64,000 nucleotides of DNA. It comes from Emcibacter sp. Its GTDB lineage: Bacteria > Pseudomonadota > Alphaproteobacteria > Sphingomonadales > Emcibacteraceae. The notes below the pieces were generated by a model. The model was not told the DNA's origin, ran no database searches, and worked only from the letters and a program-made list of their open reading frames with translations. Location of the stretch: NCBI GenBank assembly GCA_021774785.1, contig JAJFIQ010000026.1, forward strand, positions 310,001 to 374,000, in the 5' to 3' direction. The position numbers and the translations under genes are program-made. Positions 45,239 to 54,906 of the stretch are shown piece by piece. Positions within the stretch are counted from its first letter, which is position 1. Every line of letters begins with the position of its first letter.

Positions 45239-45538
45239 TCACGCCCCCTCGGGTTTCCACGGGCCCAAGGCCGGGAGCCACGGCTTGATGTCCAGCTTGG
45301 CAAAAAGCCCCGCTTGAGCATAAGGATCCCCTGCCGCAAATGCCTCTGCCGCCGCCCTGTCCGCCACATCAATGATTAACAGGCTACCCCGTGGTTTCGG
45401 GTCATCGCCTTCAGAAAGCAGTGGCCCGGCCAGAACCACACAGCCTTGCGCCGCCGCATAATCCAGATGAGAGGGACGATTATCCATACGTCGTTGCAGG
45501 CTGTCCGCCTTGTCTTCTGCTAAAATAATAAAATACAT
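45239..45538 (-). CDS. YciI-family protein
   Basis: 99 residues: MYFIILAEDKADSLQRR start, with the family His/Asp region SHLDYAAAQGCVVLAGPLL and AFAAGDPYAQAGLF. YciI proteins are small ferredoxin-like-fold proteins, some acting as hydrolases or dehalogenases. It lies 8 bp downstream of gpsA and beside tsaD, a very common alphaproteobacterial neighbourhood. Confidence 0.92.
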   Translation of the reverse strand: MYFIILAEDKADSLQRRMDNRPSHLDYAAAQGCVVLAGPLLSEGDDPKPRGSLLIIDVADRAAAEAFAAGDPYAQAGLFAKLDIKPWLPALGPWKPEGA

Positions 45539-45546
45539 TTTTAATC

Positions 45547-46545
45547 CTATAATTCACTGACATAAGGTCGGTTCATTAAATCCTGCACGACCTCTGTCAC
45601 ATTGCCGCCCTTATGAAGTATCTTATTAACGGCTCCCGCAATGGGCATTTCAATATTTTCACGCGCGGCAATTTCCGCTAAAATACCCGCCGTATGATAG
45701 CCTTCGGCGACACTGATTCGACCAGACATAACTTCATCAACTGACTTGCCCTGACCCAGAGCCATACCAAGGGACATATTGCGGGACTGGCTTGATGAGC
45801 AGGTTAAGATCAGATCCCCCAAGCCACATAACCCCATCATGGTTTCCCGCTTGGCGCCAAATGTTTCGCCAAATCGGACCATTTCCGCCAGACCCCGCGT
45901 GATTAAAGCCGCCCGCGCATTTTCGCCCAGATCCAATCCCGCCACTATGCCGCAGGCCACCGCCAGAACATTTTTCACCGCACCGCCCACTTCCGCTCCG
46001 ACCACATCCCGTGACAGATAAGGGCGGAAAGTTGGCTGGCCAAAAGTATCAGCCACATTTTGCGCAATCTGCTGATATTTAGAGGCTATAGTGACCGCTG
46101 ATGGCATATCAAGTGCCACCTCACGGGCAAAGGTCGGACCCGATAACACCACAAGCGGCGTTTTGGGCAGAACCTCTTTCATAACGTCATTCATCAGCTT
46201 GCCCGAAGACTGTTCAATGCCCTTGGCGCAGAGAATTACGGGTGTGCTTTCCTTGAGATGGGATTTCATGTCAACGGCAACTGAGCGGACAAATTGTGCC
46301 GGCACCACCATCAGAATGACGTCTGCCTTTGCGACAAGCCCGAGGTCGCCGGTCGCCTTTAACGTCTCAGGCAGGGAAACCCCCGGTAAAAAGTCTTTAT
46401 TTTCATGAACTTCGTTAATTGACGTCACGACGTCATCTTCCCGCGCCCACAATAATACTTCGCGTCCTGCCCGGGCCGCCATGGTCGCCAGCGCCGTGCC
46501 CCACGCGCCACCGCCAATCACACTTATCTTATTATATATGGCCAT
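45547..46545 (-). CDS. gpsA: NAD(P)-dependent glycerol-3-phosphate dehydrogenase
   Basis: 332 residues. NAD motif VIGGGAWGTALATMAA at residues 9-24; catalytic-region lysine in GGAVKNVLAVACGI; substrate motif TCSSSQSRNMSLG. It makes sn-glycerol 3-phosphate from dihydroxyacetone phosphate for phospholipid synthesis. It lies 33 bp downstream of tsaD on the same strand, followed by yciI-like and Rieske genes. Confidence 0.96.
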   Translation of the reverse strand: MAIYNKISVIGGGAWGTALATMAARAGREVLLWAREDDVVTSINEVHENKDFLPGVSLPETLKATGDLGLVAKADVILMVVPAQFVRSVAVDMKSHLKESTPVILCAKGIEQSSGKLMNDVMKEVLPKTPLVVLSGPTFAREVALDMPSAVTIASKYQQIAQNVADTFGQPTFRPYLSRDVVGAEVGGAVKNVLAVACGIVAGLDLGENARAALITRGLAEMVRFGETFGAKRETMMGLCGLGDLILTCSSSQSRNMSLGMALGQGKSVDEVMSGRISVAEGYHTAGILAEIAARENIEMPIAGAVNKILHKGGNVTEVVQDLMNRPYVSEL

Positions 46546-46578
46546 ATTCAGTTATTTCGTCCCTTTGATTATTATATC

Positions 46579-47658
46579 TCACGCCTTTACGCCGGCCCCC
46601 TTTGCAGGCGGCGCATCCGGGTCAAGCGGCCACCGCGCCCTTGCCGCTATGTCCAGATCATCCGTCATTCCGCGTTTAAGTCTTTCGACCCCAACCCAGG
46701 CTATCATCGCCCCATTGTCAGTACATAGACTGGGCGGCGGTGCAATAATGCTAAAGCCTCTAGTCAAGCATAGTTGTCTTAAATTACTTTTTAAGAAACT
46801 ATTGGCGGCTACACCACCGGCGACTACAAGACTATGGGGGCCGACGGGACATTGTTCAAGATATAAATCCAGAGCCCGCGTCATCCGGTCAAGAATGCTG
46901 TCACATAAAGCTCGCTGAAAACTGGCCGCAAGGTCATACATATCCTGCTGGGTGATACTATCGCCAATTTTTTCCACTTCACGTCGCACCGCTGTTTTCA
47001 GGCCGGAAAAAGAAAAATTGCATCCCGGTTTGCCTCTCAGTGGCCGGGGAAGGGCGAATCTTTTCTCATCGCCCAGCTTCGCAGCAGCCTCCACGGCCGG
47101 GCCACCGGGATAGCCAAGCCCCAAAATCTTTGCTGTCTTGTCAAAAGCCTCGCCCGCCGCATCATCAATGGTGGTGCCAAGCCGCTGATAATCGCCAACC
47201 CCCCTTACCACCAGTATCTGGCAATGGCCGCCAGAGACCAGCAACAGGATATAGGGAAAAGATACGTCGTCGGTCATACGAGCGGTCAGGGCATGGCCCT
47301 CCAGATGATTAACGCCAATGAAGGGAATATCCCGCGCCGCTGCGATGGCCTTGCCGGTCATCATGCCTACCATCACCCCGCCAATCAAGCCGGGGCCGGA
47401 TGTGGCGGCAACAGCAGACAGGTCGCCAAAAGTACAATTGGCTTCCCTAAGAGCCTGTTTGATCAGGCGGTCCATGTGAGTGATATGAGAGCGAGCGGCA
47501 ATTTCAGGTACCACACCGCCATATGCCTTATGCTCCTCAATCTGGGACAGCACAACATTGGACAGTATCTCGCCATCGCCGCTGACCACAGCCGCGGCCG
47601 TTTCATCGCAACTGCTTTCCAGACCAAGAACCCGTATATTTTTGTCCATATCCCGCAT
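46579..47658 (-). CDS. tsaD: tRNA N6-adenosine threonylcarbamoyltransferase
   Basis: 359 residues. Start [14 protein letters not shown], metal motif [10 protein letters not shown] and [11 protein letters not shown], then [11 protein letters not shown] and [13 protein letters not shown], all of the Kae1/TsaD family. With TsaB/C/E it makes t6A37 in ANN-reading tRNAs. The first Met at 47658 is used; one at 47649 is an alternative. The gene is divergent from hemC across 70 bp. Confidence 0.96.
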   Translation of the reverse strand: MRDMDKNIRVLGLESSCDETAAAVVSGDGEILSNVVLSQIEEHKAYGGVVPEIAARSHITHMDRLIKQALREANCTFGDLSAVAATSGPGLIGGVMVGMMTGKAIAAARDIPFIGVNHLEGHALTARMTDDVSFPYILLLVSGGHCQILVVRGVGDYQRLGTTIDDAAGEAFDKTAKILGLGYPGGPAVEAAAKLGDEKRFALPRPLRGKPGCNFSFSGLKTAVRREVEKIGDSITQQDMYDLAASFQRALCDSILDRMTRALDLYLEQCPVGPHSLVVAGGVAANSFLKSNLRQLCLTRGFSIIAPPPSLCTDNGAMIAWVGVERLKRGMTDDLDIAARARWPLDPDAPPAKGAGVKA

Positions 47659-47728
47659 TATTTATGGCATCGCCTTTAAATTTATTCTAAAACCAATTAT
47701 ATATTCAAAACACTATTATATAAGGCTT

Positions 47729-48685
47729 ATGCCCGTGCAAGACAGTAAAAAAAGTGAAATTTCCGTGCGTATCGGCACCCGGGGCAGTCAATTGGCGCTC
47801 GCTCAGGCCCACGAAGTGAAAGATCACCTGATCCGCGCCCATGATCATTTATCAGAATCTAATATCGAAATTATCGTCATGTCCACCAAGGGTGACCGCA
47901 TATTGGATCGTCCATTGTCCGAAATTGGCGGAAAGGGTCTTTTTACCGAAGAAATCGAAGCGGCATTACTCAATGGCGCGATAGATATTGCCGTCCACTC
48001 CCTGAAAGATATGCCAACCAGCCTGCCAGACGATCTGGAACTAGCCTGCTATCTGGAAAGGGAAGATGTGCGCGACGCCTTTATCTCTGGCAAGGCCAGT
48101 TCGCTGAACGATATACCCTCAGGCGCCGTTATCGGATCAGCATCCTTGCGCCGACAGGCCCAGACTTTGGCCCTGCGCTCTGATGTGGAAGTTGTAACCT
48201 TTCGCGGTAATGTGCAGTCACGGCTGAAAAAGCTAGATGAAAATATTGTCGATGCCACCTATCTTGCCATGGCCGGACTGAACCGCCTTGGCCTGAAAGA
48301 TGATCGTATTCACCCTATTGAGGTTGAGGAATTCCTGCCCGCCGTGGCCCAGGGCGCCATCTGTATTGAAATCGCCAGCCATAACAGGCGGGCGCGACGG
48401 CTGATCCACCCACTCAATCACCGTGAAACAGAGATTTGCGTACGGGCAGAGAGGGCGATGCTGAAAATTCTTGATGGTTCCTGCCGTACGCCTATTGCGG
48501 GATATGCTACATTGCACGGTAGTATGATTACACTCAGGGGCCTTGTTTCTCTGCCGGATGGCAGTGAAAATCATAACTTTGAAGCCAGCGGCGACAACCC
48601 GGAAGAGCTTGGTACCTATGTCGGTCAATATTTGAGAGATCAGGCAGGTGAAGGTTTTTTCAAAAAACTGAACACGGGAATATAG
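47729..48685 (+). CDS. hemC: Hydroxymethylbilane synthase (porphobilinogen deaminase)
   Basis: 318 residues from the ATG at 47729 (AAGG ahead); the frame opens earlier inside tsaD but that part is not conserved. Motifs: IRIGTRGSQLALAQA-like start, HSLKDMPTSLPDDLEL, ASLRRQAQTLALR, and the dipyrromethane-binding cysteine in LDGSCRTPIAGYA. It polymerises four porphobilinogens in heme synthesis. The stop is followed immediately by the hemD start. Confidence 0.96.
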   Translation: MPVQDSKKSEISVRIGTRGSQLALAQAHEVKDHLIRAHDHLSESNIEIIVMSTKGDRILDRPLSEIGGKGLFTEEIEAALLNGAIDIAVHSLKDMPTSLPDDLELACYLEREDVRDAFISGKASSLNDIPSGAVIGSASLRRQAQTLALRSDVEVVTFRGNVQSRLKKLDENIVDATYLAMAGLNRLGLKDDRIHPIEVEEFLPAVAQGAICIEIASHNRRARRLIHPLNHRETEICVRAERAMLKILDGSCRTPIAGYATLHGSMITLRGLVSLPDGSENHNFEASGDNPEELGTYVGQYLRDQAGEGFFKKLNTGI

Positions 48686-49411
48686 ATGTATTTTCTGCTC
48701 ACCCGACCAGAAGAAGACAATAATAAGCTGGGCCAGATACTGAGAGGCCTTGGGCACCGGGTAGGCATCATGCCCCTGCTAAAGATTGATTATTTTGACA
48801 AACAGGAAATTGACTTAGCCAACTTTCAGGCCATCCTGTTCACCAGTGCCAATGGCGTACGGGCCTATGCTAGAAACACCCAAAATCGTGCGCTTCCCTG
48901 CTATGCTGTGGGTGAGGCCACGGCAACAGAAGCAAAAGAAACAGGTTTTAATACCGTTTATACCGCCGATGGTGATGTGAATAAACTTGCCGGTCTAGTC
49001 ATAAAGAAATGTCAGCCGGGAGACGGACAGCTATTGCATATAGCAGGCAAGGACACGGCGGGTAATTTATCCGGCTTACTGGAAAAAGCCAACTTTCACG
49101 TCACGGGCAAACAGCTTTACAAGGCGACAAAGGCAGCCACACTACAAAAAGAGGCCCAAGATCTGATCGCATCCGGTATGATCACCCATATGACTTTTTT
49201 TTCACCGCGTACGGCAAGGGCATTTGTCCAGCTCGCGGCAAAGGCCAATATACAAAATACCTTAACAACAATTACCGCGCTTTGTCTTAGTTCTGCCGTA
49301 TCTGATGTGATAAGCTCCCTCAAATGGCAAGCAATATTGACAGCAAAGCAACCGGATCAGCGTAATCTGTTTAACTTGATTAACGTAACATTAGAGGAAA
49401 GTCGGCAATGA
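48686..49411 (+). CDS. hemD: Uroporphyrinogen-III synthase
   Basis: 241 residues. HemD sequences are weakly conserved, but the start YFLLTRPEEDNNKLGQILR, the FTSANGVRAY motif and FFSPRTARAFVQL fit the fold of two alpha/beta lobes, and the place directly after hemC settles it. It closes and inverts ring D of hydroxymethylbilane. The stop overlaps the Mic60 start (ATGA). Confidence 0.93.
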   Translation: MYFLLTRPEEDNNKLGQILRGLGHRVGIMPLLKIDYFDKQEIDLANFQAILFTSANGVRAYARNTQNRALPCYAVGEATATEAKETGFNTVYTADGDVNKLAGLVIKKCQPGDGQLLHIAGKDTAGNLSGLLEKANFHVTGKQLYKATKAATLQKEAQDLIASGMITHMTFFSPRTARAFVQLAAKANIQNTLTTITALCLSSAVSDVISSLKWQAILTAKQPDQRNLFNLINVTLEESRQ

Positions 49412-50604
49412 CCGAAAAAAAGTCTCCCCCGAAGAAATCTGATAAAGATGCCCAGCAAATCATGGCCGAACGAAAAACGGCTCAGAAAAAAGCCGAGCCT
49501 GAACAATCGGAAAAACCCAATAGGGCCAACTGGTCTTTACGTATTCTATTAATGATTATCGTCTTCCTGCTGGGTTCCGGTACCGCCCTGTATTTCCTGC
49601 CAAGCCTTAAAGAACGCCTGCCCGTTCTGGACAAATGGGTCGGTGTTAGGCCTATCCCAGAGCCGGATACGACAATCGCTGATAGAATTGCCGTTCTGGA
49701 AAATCGTCTCGCCGGACAGGATCGTGATATTCAGGCATTAAAAGATGCCGACAATACACCCCCCGGACCGGATCCTCTGCTGCTGGAACGGCTCGAAAGT
49801 CTGGAAGTGGCCAAAACCCAAAAAGACGACATATCTCAGGCCGCTCGTATTGACATGCTGCTGAGCAGGATGAGCCAGTTGGAAGCCTCCTTCGTTCCTC
49901 TGAGCAAAAGTCTGGCGGAAGCACAGGAAATGCGCCTTGAGCGAACACAATTGGCCGAAGCAGCCAAGACACAAGCTGAACAATTAAACAACATTGAGTA
50001 TCGTCTGGGCAAGGTTGAAGGTTTTGCAGCCCGTGATAATAAAGGCGCCTTGGTCGCCTTTCGCATTGGGGAACTGCGGCGTAAGGTCACATCGGGGGCG
50101 GCCTATGGCGCGGAAATTGACGCTTTAACGGCAATGGTCTCTCAGGGCTCCCTTGCCCTTGATGATCAAATCACGGAAGCACTCGCATGGCTTAACCGGC
50201 ATCGGGACGGTATTGTAACTCATGGTAAATTGCGTGACCAGTTTGCTGACCTGATCCCGACCCTGATCCGCACAGAATCAAGCCATAAGGATGATCCCTG
50301 GTGGACAAGGGCCTATAACAGCACCAAAAATCTGATCATGGTACGGAAAACGGATAATACGGCTGGCAAAAATCTGGATAATATTATCGCCAATGCCCAT
50401 AAAATGATGGAGCGACTTGACCTTACCCAGGCTCTGGCCCTGTTGAAACAGCTTCCCGATAATATTCGGGAAACGCTCAATTCATGGATATTACAGGCAG
50501 AGATATACCTGCAAGCCACCGATGAACTGAGCCGCATAGAAAGCCTTACGGCGGGTTACTATCTTGACAGTGAAAAACCCACAGCTGAGGAGGCCGCCTT
50601 ATGA
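49408..50604 (+). CDS. Alphaproteobacterial Mic60 (mitofilin-like) inner-membrane protein
   Basis: 398 residues. A charged cytoplasmic N-terminus (1-44) leads to one membrane helix (SLRILLMIIVFLLGSGTAL, about 45-66), a long coiled coil (about 90-215) and a C-terminal mitofilin-type helical domain (ALALLKQLPDNIRETLNSW). Bacterial Mic60 shapes the inner or intracytoplasmic membrane and contacts outer membrane proteins; the hem operon is its standard home. Translationally coupled on both sides (ATGA with hemD and HemY). Confidence 0.85.
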   Translation: MTEKKSPPKKSDKDAQQIMAERKTAQKKAEPEQSEKPNRANWSLRILLMIIVFLLGSGTALYFLPSLKERLPVLDKWVGVRPIPEPDTTIADRIAVLENRLAGQDRDIQALKDADNTPPGPDPLLLERLESLEVAKTQKDDISQAARIDMLLSRMSQLEASFVPLSKSLAEAQEMRLERTQLAEAAKTQAEQLNNIEYRLGKVEGFAARDNKGALVAFRIGELRRKVTSGAAYGAEIDALTAMVSQGSLALDDQITEALAWLNRHRDGIVTHGKLRDQFADLIPTLIRTESSHKDDPWWTRAYNSTKNLIMVRKTDNTAGKNLDNIIANAHKMMERLDLTQALALLKQLPDNIRETLNSWILQAEIYLQATDELSRIESLTAGYYLDSEKPTAEEAAL

Positions 50605-51869
50605 TACGGCTTGGTTTTTATATTACCCTTGCCATCATTGTGGCCTTGGGCGCGGTATGGTTTGCTGATAACCCGGGCGCGTTACAGGTTAACTGGCGCG
50701 GCTGGGAAATTCGCATGTCTATGGCCATATACACATTGCTTGTTCTGCTTTATACCGTGCTCTGCTGGTATCTGTTCAAGCTTTACCGCTGGTTCAAAAC
50801 CGATAACCCCTTAATGAGCCCAAAAAGATTAGCCAGCAAGCGCGAGAGGGGACTGGCAGAATTAGACCAAGGCTGGTCTGCGCTAAGTGTTCATGATAAC
50901 GCCGCAGCGCTCAAACATGGCACAAAGGCCCTATCACTATTGCCCACAGATAAGGGACCGCTGCGGCTTCTGCTGAAAGCCAGCCCTGAAAAAACGCAGA
51001 TAAAATATCTGAATATGCTCGATGAGGATGCCAATAGCAAAATACTGGCCCTGACTTTCCGTCTGGAGAAAGAGCTTAACAACCATAACAGCAAAGAAGC
51101 CCATAATATTCTTCTGAAAATGCATAAATTAAGTCCCGACAATCCGTGGATATGCAAAAAACTTTTTGATGTTCTGACCCGTCTGGGGCGATGGGCAGAA
51201 GCAATACAGGAATTAAACAAGCTTGTAAAAACCAAAGCTATGGACGGGTCCGAACAAAAACGTCTTTCCGCTGTTCTCAATTATAGTCAGGCACTGGAAG
51301 CAGATCTTTCAGGTCAGAAAAAGGCCGCCCGTGACTTTACCGAACAGGCGTTGAAAAATGATCCGTCCCACATAGCCGCCGCCTTGTTTTTGGCGCGCCA
51401 CCATCTGGCGGGGGACGATAAAGGCCGCGCCCGCAAAGTGACCGAAACTATATGGAGGGTCGCGCCCCACCCGGATCTGGCACAATTCTACCTTAAGCTT
51501 GAGCCACTGGAAAGTGCCAGTGAAAAATTCCGCCGTATCCAGAAATTTGCCGACCTGAATAGCGACCACCCCCACAGTTTACATCTGCGGGCTCATGTCG
51601 GACTTGATACGGAACATTGGGCCGACGCCAAACAATCTCTGGACACGCTGGTCAAAACGGATCGGGTATCCCGTGAAACATATCACTTGCTGGCCCGACT
51701 GGAAATACTGCAAAAGCAGGACAAAAAAGCTGCCGAAGCCCATATGGTCAATGCAGAAAATGCATGCTCTGACCCTACGTGGCAATGTAACGTCTGCAAT
51801 ATATCCCGGGAAAACTATACTGCCACCTGTCCCACCTGCCATACTTTCGGTGGAATCAGGTGGCAATAA
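50601..51869 (+). CDS. HemY-N domain membrane TPR protein with C-terminal zinc ribbon
   Basis: 422 residues. Two N-terminal membrane helices (LGFYITLAIIVALGAVWF and IYTLLVLLYTVLCWYLF) belong to the HemY_N domain; tetratricopeptide-like helices follow (about 90-380), and the tail has two CxxC pairs (CNVC and CPTC) predicted to bind zinc. It is not the protoporphyrinogen oxidase also called HemY; its role with heme synthesis is structural or regulatory. Convergent with paaK, 4 bp apart. Confidence 0.88.
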   Translation: MIRLGFYITLAIIVALGAVWFADNPGALQVNWRGWEIRMSMAIYTLLVLLYTVLCWYLFKLYRWFKTDNPLMSPKRLASKRERGLAELDQGWSALSVHDNAAALKHGTKALSLLPTDKGPLRLLLKASPEKTQIKYLNMLDEDANSKILALTFRLEKELNNHNSKEAHNILLKMHKLSPDNPWICKKLFDVLTRLGRWAEAIQELNKLVKTKAMDGSEQKRLSAVLNYSQALEADLSGQKKAARDFTEQALKNDPSHIAAALFLARHHLAGDDKGRARKVTETIWRVAPHPDLAQFYLKLEPLESASEKFRRIQKFADLNSDHPHSLHLRAHVGLDTEHWADAKQSLDTLVKTDRVSRETYHLLARLEILQKQDKKAAEAHMVNAENACSDPTWQCNVCNISRENYTATCPTCHTFGGIRWQ

Positions 51870-51873
51870 TATT

Positions 51874-53178
51874 CTATTTATCCGCCAGATTTCGGTAATC
51901 AATGACCCGTTTGGCCTTGCCAGCGGAACGCGGGACACCGCCCGGTTCACGAATGTCCACTTTAGTACTGACCCCACAAAGGTTTTTGATATTTTTCTTC
52001 AGTTCTGCGGCGATATGTGAGCGGGTGTGATCATCGGAGAATTCCGGCTTGGCTTCAGCAACCACCGTTAATTCATCCATCACCTTTGGCCTGCGGATTT
52101 CACAGAAATAGTGGGGTGTCAACCGCTCGTCCTTGCATATGATTTCTTCGATCTGGGTCGGAAAGACATTAACGCCGCGAATGATCATCATATCGTCAGA
52201 GCGACCAAATATTCGCGCCATGCGTCGCATCTTGGATAGTGATCCGGGTAGTAGCTTGGTCAAATCACGGGTCCGGTAGCGGATGATGGGAAAGGCTTCC
52301 TTACATAATGATGTGAAAACCAGTTCGCCTTCTTCGCCATCGGGCAGAACTTCACCGGTATCGGGGTTAATAATTTCAGGATAGAAAAGATCTTCCCATA
52401 TGGTCAGCCCGTCCTGAGTTTCGGCAAATTCAGACGCCACGCCGGGACCCATAATTTCGGACAGGCCGTAAATATCAACTGCCTTGATATCAAAACGCCG
52501 CTCAATTTCTTTACGCATTTCCTCTGTCCATGGCTCCGCGCCATGCAGTCCGATCTCAAGCGATGTGGTGCGGGGATCAATGCCCTTTTTATCAAAGGCG
52601 TCGGCCAGAGCCAGCATATAGGACGGCGTTACCATGATTATTCTGGGCTTGAAATCCATAATCAACTGAATTTGGGAATCTGTCGCGCCACCGGAAGCGG
52701 GAACCACGGTGCAACCCGCCCGTTCTGCGCCGTAATGGGCACCAAGTCCGCCGGTGAACAGACCATAACCATAGGCCACATGAACCATATCACCCGCGCG
52801 GCCACCGGCAGCATGGATACTGCGGGCAAATACATCTGCCCAGACATTAATGTCCTGTGTGGTATAACCAACAACGGTTGGTTTGCCTGTGGTGCCGCTA
52901 GAGGCATGAATGCGGGATAATTTATTGGTCGGAACGGCAAAAAGACCAAAGGGATAATTATCTCTCAGGTCTTTTTTCACCATAAAGGGGAATTTCGCCA
53001 AATCGGCAAGGCATTGTAAGTCATCCGGATGAACGCCCTTTTCATCAAAGGCCTGTTTATTAAATGGTACATTTTCGTAAGCCTGTTTGAGCGACCATTT
53101 CATACGCTCTAATTGTTTGGCTTCAATTTCTTCCCTGCTGGCATATTCGAAACCATTAATTCCTGAAAACATCGTCAT
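51874..53178 (-). CDS. paaK: Phenylacetate-CoA ligase
   Basis: 434 residues, AMP-forming adenylate enzyme of the short PaaK type. Motifs: HASSGTTGKPTVVGYT (P-loop), AVDIYGLSEIMGPGVASE, IIRYRTRDLTKLLPG and RGVNVFPTQIEEII. It forms phenylacetyl-CoA from phenylacetate, ATP and CoA. Here it follows the 2-oxo acid oxidoreductase genes after a 301-bp gap containing an inverted-repeat element, suggesting aromatic amino acid breakdown through aryl pyruvates and aryl acetates. The rest of the paa pathway is not in the window. Confidence 0.94.
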   Translation of the reverse strand: MTMFSGINGFEYASREEIEAKQLERMKWSLKQAYENVPFNKQAFDEKGVHPDDLQCLADLAKFPFMVKKDLRDNYPFGLFAVPTNKLSRIHASSGTTGKPTVVGYTTQDINVWADVFARSIHAAGGRAGDMVHVAYGYGLFTGGLGAHYGAERAGCTVVPASGGATDSQIQLIMDFKPRIIMVTPSYMLALADAFDKKGIDPRTTSLEIGLHGAEPWTEEMRKEIERRFDIKAVDIYGLSEIMGPGVASEFAETQDGLTIWEDLFYPEIINPDTGEVLPDGEEGELVFTSLCKEAFPIIRYRTRDLTKLLPGSLSKMRRMARIFGRSDDMMIIRGVNVFPTQIEEIICKDERLTPHYFCEIRRPKVMDELTVVAEAKPEFSDDHTRSHIAAELKKNIKNLCGVSTKVDIREPGGVPRSAGKAKRVIDYRNLADK

Positions 53179-53225
53179 ATTATATTTCCTGTGTTTTAGT
53201 TTACCCTGTTATATTAGGCGGCTGT

Positions 53226-53491
53226 AGGGCCTTTTGACCTACTAGATTAGGACATTGGTTTGATCAAAGCTGTCCAATTTTAAGCACGAGGCCATAGGAC
53301 ATGCAAGCATATTCAAGGACCAGAGCTGCGAAAGTGGGCAGCTCTGATCAAATCCGATTAGGACGGGCCATATATTACCACTGGACATCATTATAAAATG
53401 CTTGAAGTGGGGGCGCTACGGCACATTTCATGCCTCACCAATGGTAATATATGGCCCGCCAATGTCCTAACCTAGTAGGTCAACAGGCCCT
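53226..53491. repeat. Nested inverted-repeat element, 266 bp, between korC and paaK
   Basis: Outer arms 53226-53258 and 53459-53491 are inverted repeats of 33 bp with 31 matches. Inner arms 53364-53384 and 53438-53458 are 21 bp with 20 matches. A 9-bp perfect hairpin CAGAGCTGC/GCAGCTCTG is at 53321-53346. The right arm abuts the inner arm, so one strand segment of about 54 nt could pair with two places. The right outer arm carries the last three codons and stop of the gamma-subunit gene. No open frame of note and no target-site duplication. It could be a MITE-like insertion or a structured transcript. Confidence 0.85.
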
Positions 53492-54022
53492 GACTCCTCG
53501 CGCAAGGTCCACGCCCGCCTGTAGCGCGTCCATGTTTAAATCCATAAATTTCTTTGGTGAGATTGTCCGAAGTGCTTTTTCGACTATTTCAAGTTCTATA
53601 TCATCTGACAATTCAGCAATAACCCCGGTTGCCACCACATTGGTCACCCGCTCAGACCCTAATCTGATGGCGGTTTCACTCAAGGGCAATTCGATTGTTT
53701 TGAATTTTCCCTCTGGTGGACATGTGGTACGTCTGGGGTCGATAATAACGATGGCATCGTCCCTGATGATGCCATCGGATGCGTTAGCCGCCGCCTGATC
53801 CAATATCAATACCGTATTCAGGTCTGTGGTCAGCGGATAATCCGGCGTACCTTCACTGGCAACGATATCAGCACGGCTAAGGCCACCGCGAGAGGTCGGC
53901 TCATAACTTTGTGACATAGATACATAATACCCTTCACCGGTCAGAGCCTTGGAAAATATCTTGGCACAGAGTTGCAGTCCCTGACCGCCGGCACCACTGA
54001 AACGCATTTCTAATGTTTTCAT
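53480..54022 (-). CDS. 2-oxoacid:ferredoxin oxidoreductase, gamma subunit
   Basis: 180 residues, standard size. The start LEMRFSGAGGQGLQLCAKIF has the GxGGQG motif of the POR gamma domain, then SYEPTSRGGLSRADIV and a conserved middle. It completes the alpha/beta/gamma enzyme with the two genes upstream and starts where the beta gene ends. Its final codons lie within the inverted-repeat element. The substrate is probably an aryl or branched 2-oxo acid, judging from paaK and ior genes. Confidence 0.9.
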   Translation of the reverse strand: MKTLEMRFSGAGGQGLQLCAKIFSKALTGEGYYVSMSQSYEPTSRGGLSRADIVASEGTPDYPLTTDLNTVLILDQAAANASDGIIRDDAIVIIDPRRTTCPPEGKFKTIELPLSETAIRLGSERVTNVVATGVIAELSDDIELEIVEKALRTISPKKFMDLNMDALQAGVDLARGVRAC

Positions 54023-54906
54023 TATTTCTGCCCCTTCTGTGTTAATCCCTGCAGCTGATCGACCATATTGCGATAGCTTTCGCCGTATTCCGGGCGGTCG
54101 GAGCGGACAAATACCCCCATATCCATACTGTTGGGCCGGAAGGGGTGATCAACCACATTATTGTCATACTCGCTCGGACGCATGGTACGGGTTTGGCCCA
54201 ATACCATTTCCGGTGATGAGCCCAGATCATTCTTGCGACCATTGACCTCTGTACAATCGGACATCACCTCAATAAAGGAGAAGCCCTTATATTCAAGCCC
54301 CTCTGAAATCAAATCCCGAAGACGCGGCAGATGGATGGTCAGCTCGCGACCGACAAATCCGGCGCCCGCCGCTTCCGCCAGACGGCTGGCATCAAAAACC
54401 GGCTCCATATTACCCGCAGGGGTGGTGGTGGTAAAACGATCATGGGGTGTTGTCGGTGATACCTGTCCGCCGGTCATGCCGTAAATCTCGTTATTAAGCA
54501 TCAGGCAGGTAATATCCAGATTACGTCGTGCCGCATGAATCAGGTGATTGCCGCCAATGGCGAGGCAATCACCATCACCGGTGATCACGATCACATGCAG
54601 ATCAGGACGCGCCATTTTAAGGCCCGTGGCAAAGGCCAAAGGCCGGCCGTGAGTAGTATGAAAAGTATTTGCATCAATATAGGTGCCAACCCGACCCGAG
54701 CATCCGATACCGCTGACAATGGCCAGCTTATCTTTGTCTATACCCTGTTCATGGATCGCCCAGAGCAGCGCCCGGAGTGCTATGCCGTGACCACAACCCG
54801 GACACATGAAATGGGGGAACAGATCAAGACGCAGATAATCGCGAATTTCAAAGTCTTTATTGTTTTCAGCTTGGGTTTCTTTTTTCAGGGCAACTTGCTC
54901 ATTCAT
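54022..54906 (-). CDS. 2-oxoacid:ferredoxin oxidoreductase, beta (TPP-binding) subunit
   Basis: 294 residues from the ATG at 54906, which has a consensus AAGGAGGT nine bases upstream; the in-frame ATG at 54927 lacks this. TPP/Mg motif GDGDCLAIGGNHLIHAARRN, preceded by the CPGCGHGIALRALL and GIGCSGR segments. It binds thiamine diphosphate and decarboxylates the 2-oxo acid. It overlaps the alpha gene's end by 8 bp. Confidence 0.93.
   Translation of the reverse strand: MNEQVALKKETQAENNKDFEIRDYLRLDLFPHFMCPGCGHGIALRALLWAIHEQGIDKDKLAIVSGIGCSGRVGTYIDANTFHTTHGRPLAFATGLKMARPDLHVIVITGDGDCLAIGGNHLIHAARRNLDITCLMLNNEIYGMTGGQVSPTTPHDRFTTTTPAGNMEPVFDASRLAEAAGAGFVGRELTIHLPRLRDLISEGLEYKGFSFIEVMSDCTEVNGRKNDLGSSPEMVLGQTRTMRPSEYDNNVVDHPFRPNSMDMGVFVRSDRPEYGESYRNMVDQLQGLTQKGQK

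Noticed and set aside
47558-47728. Longer N-terminus for hemC starting inside tsaD
   Set aside because: The added 57 residues read as low-conservation sequence antisense to tsaD; the ATG at 47729 has a ribosome site and precedes the conserved start.
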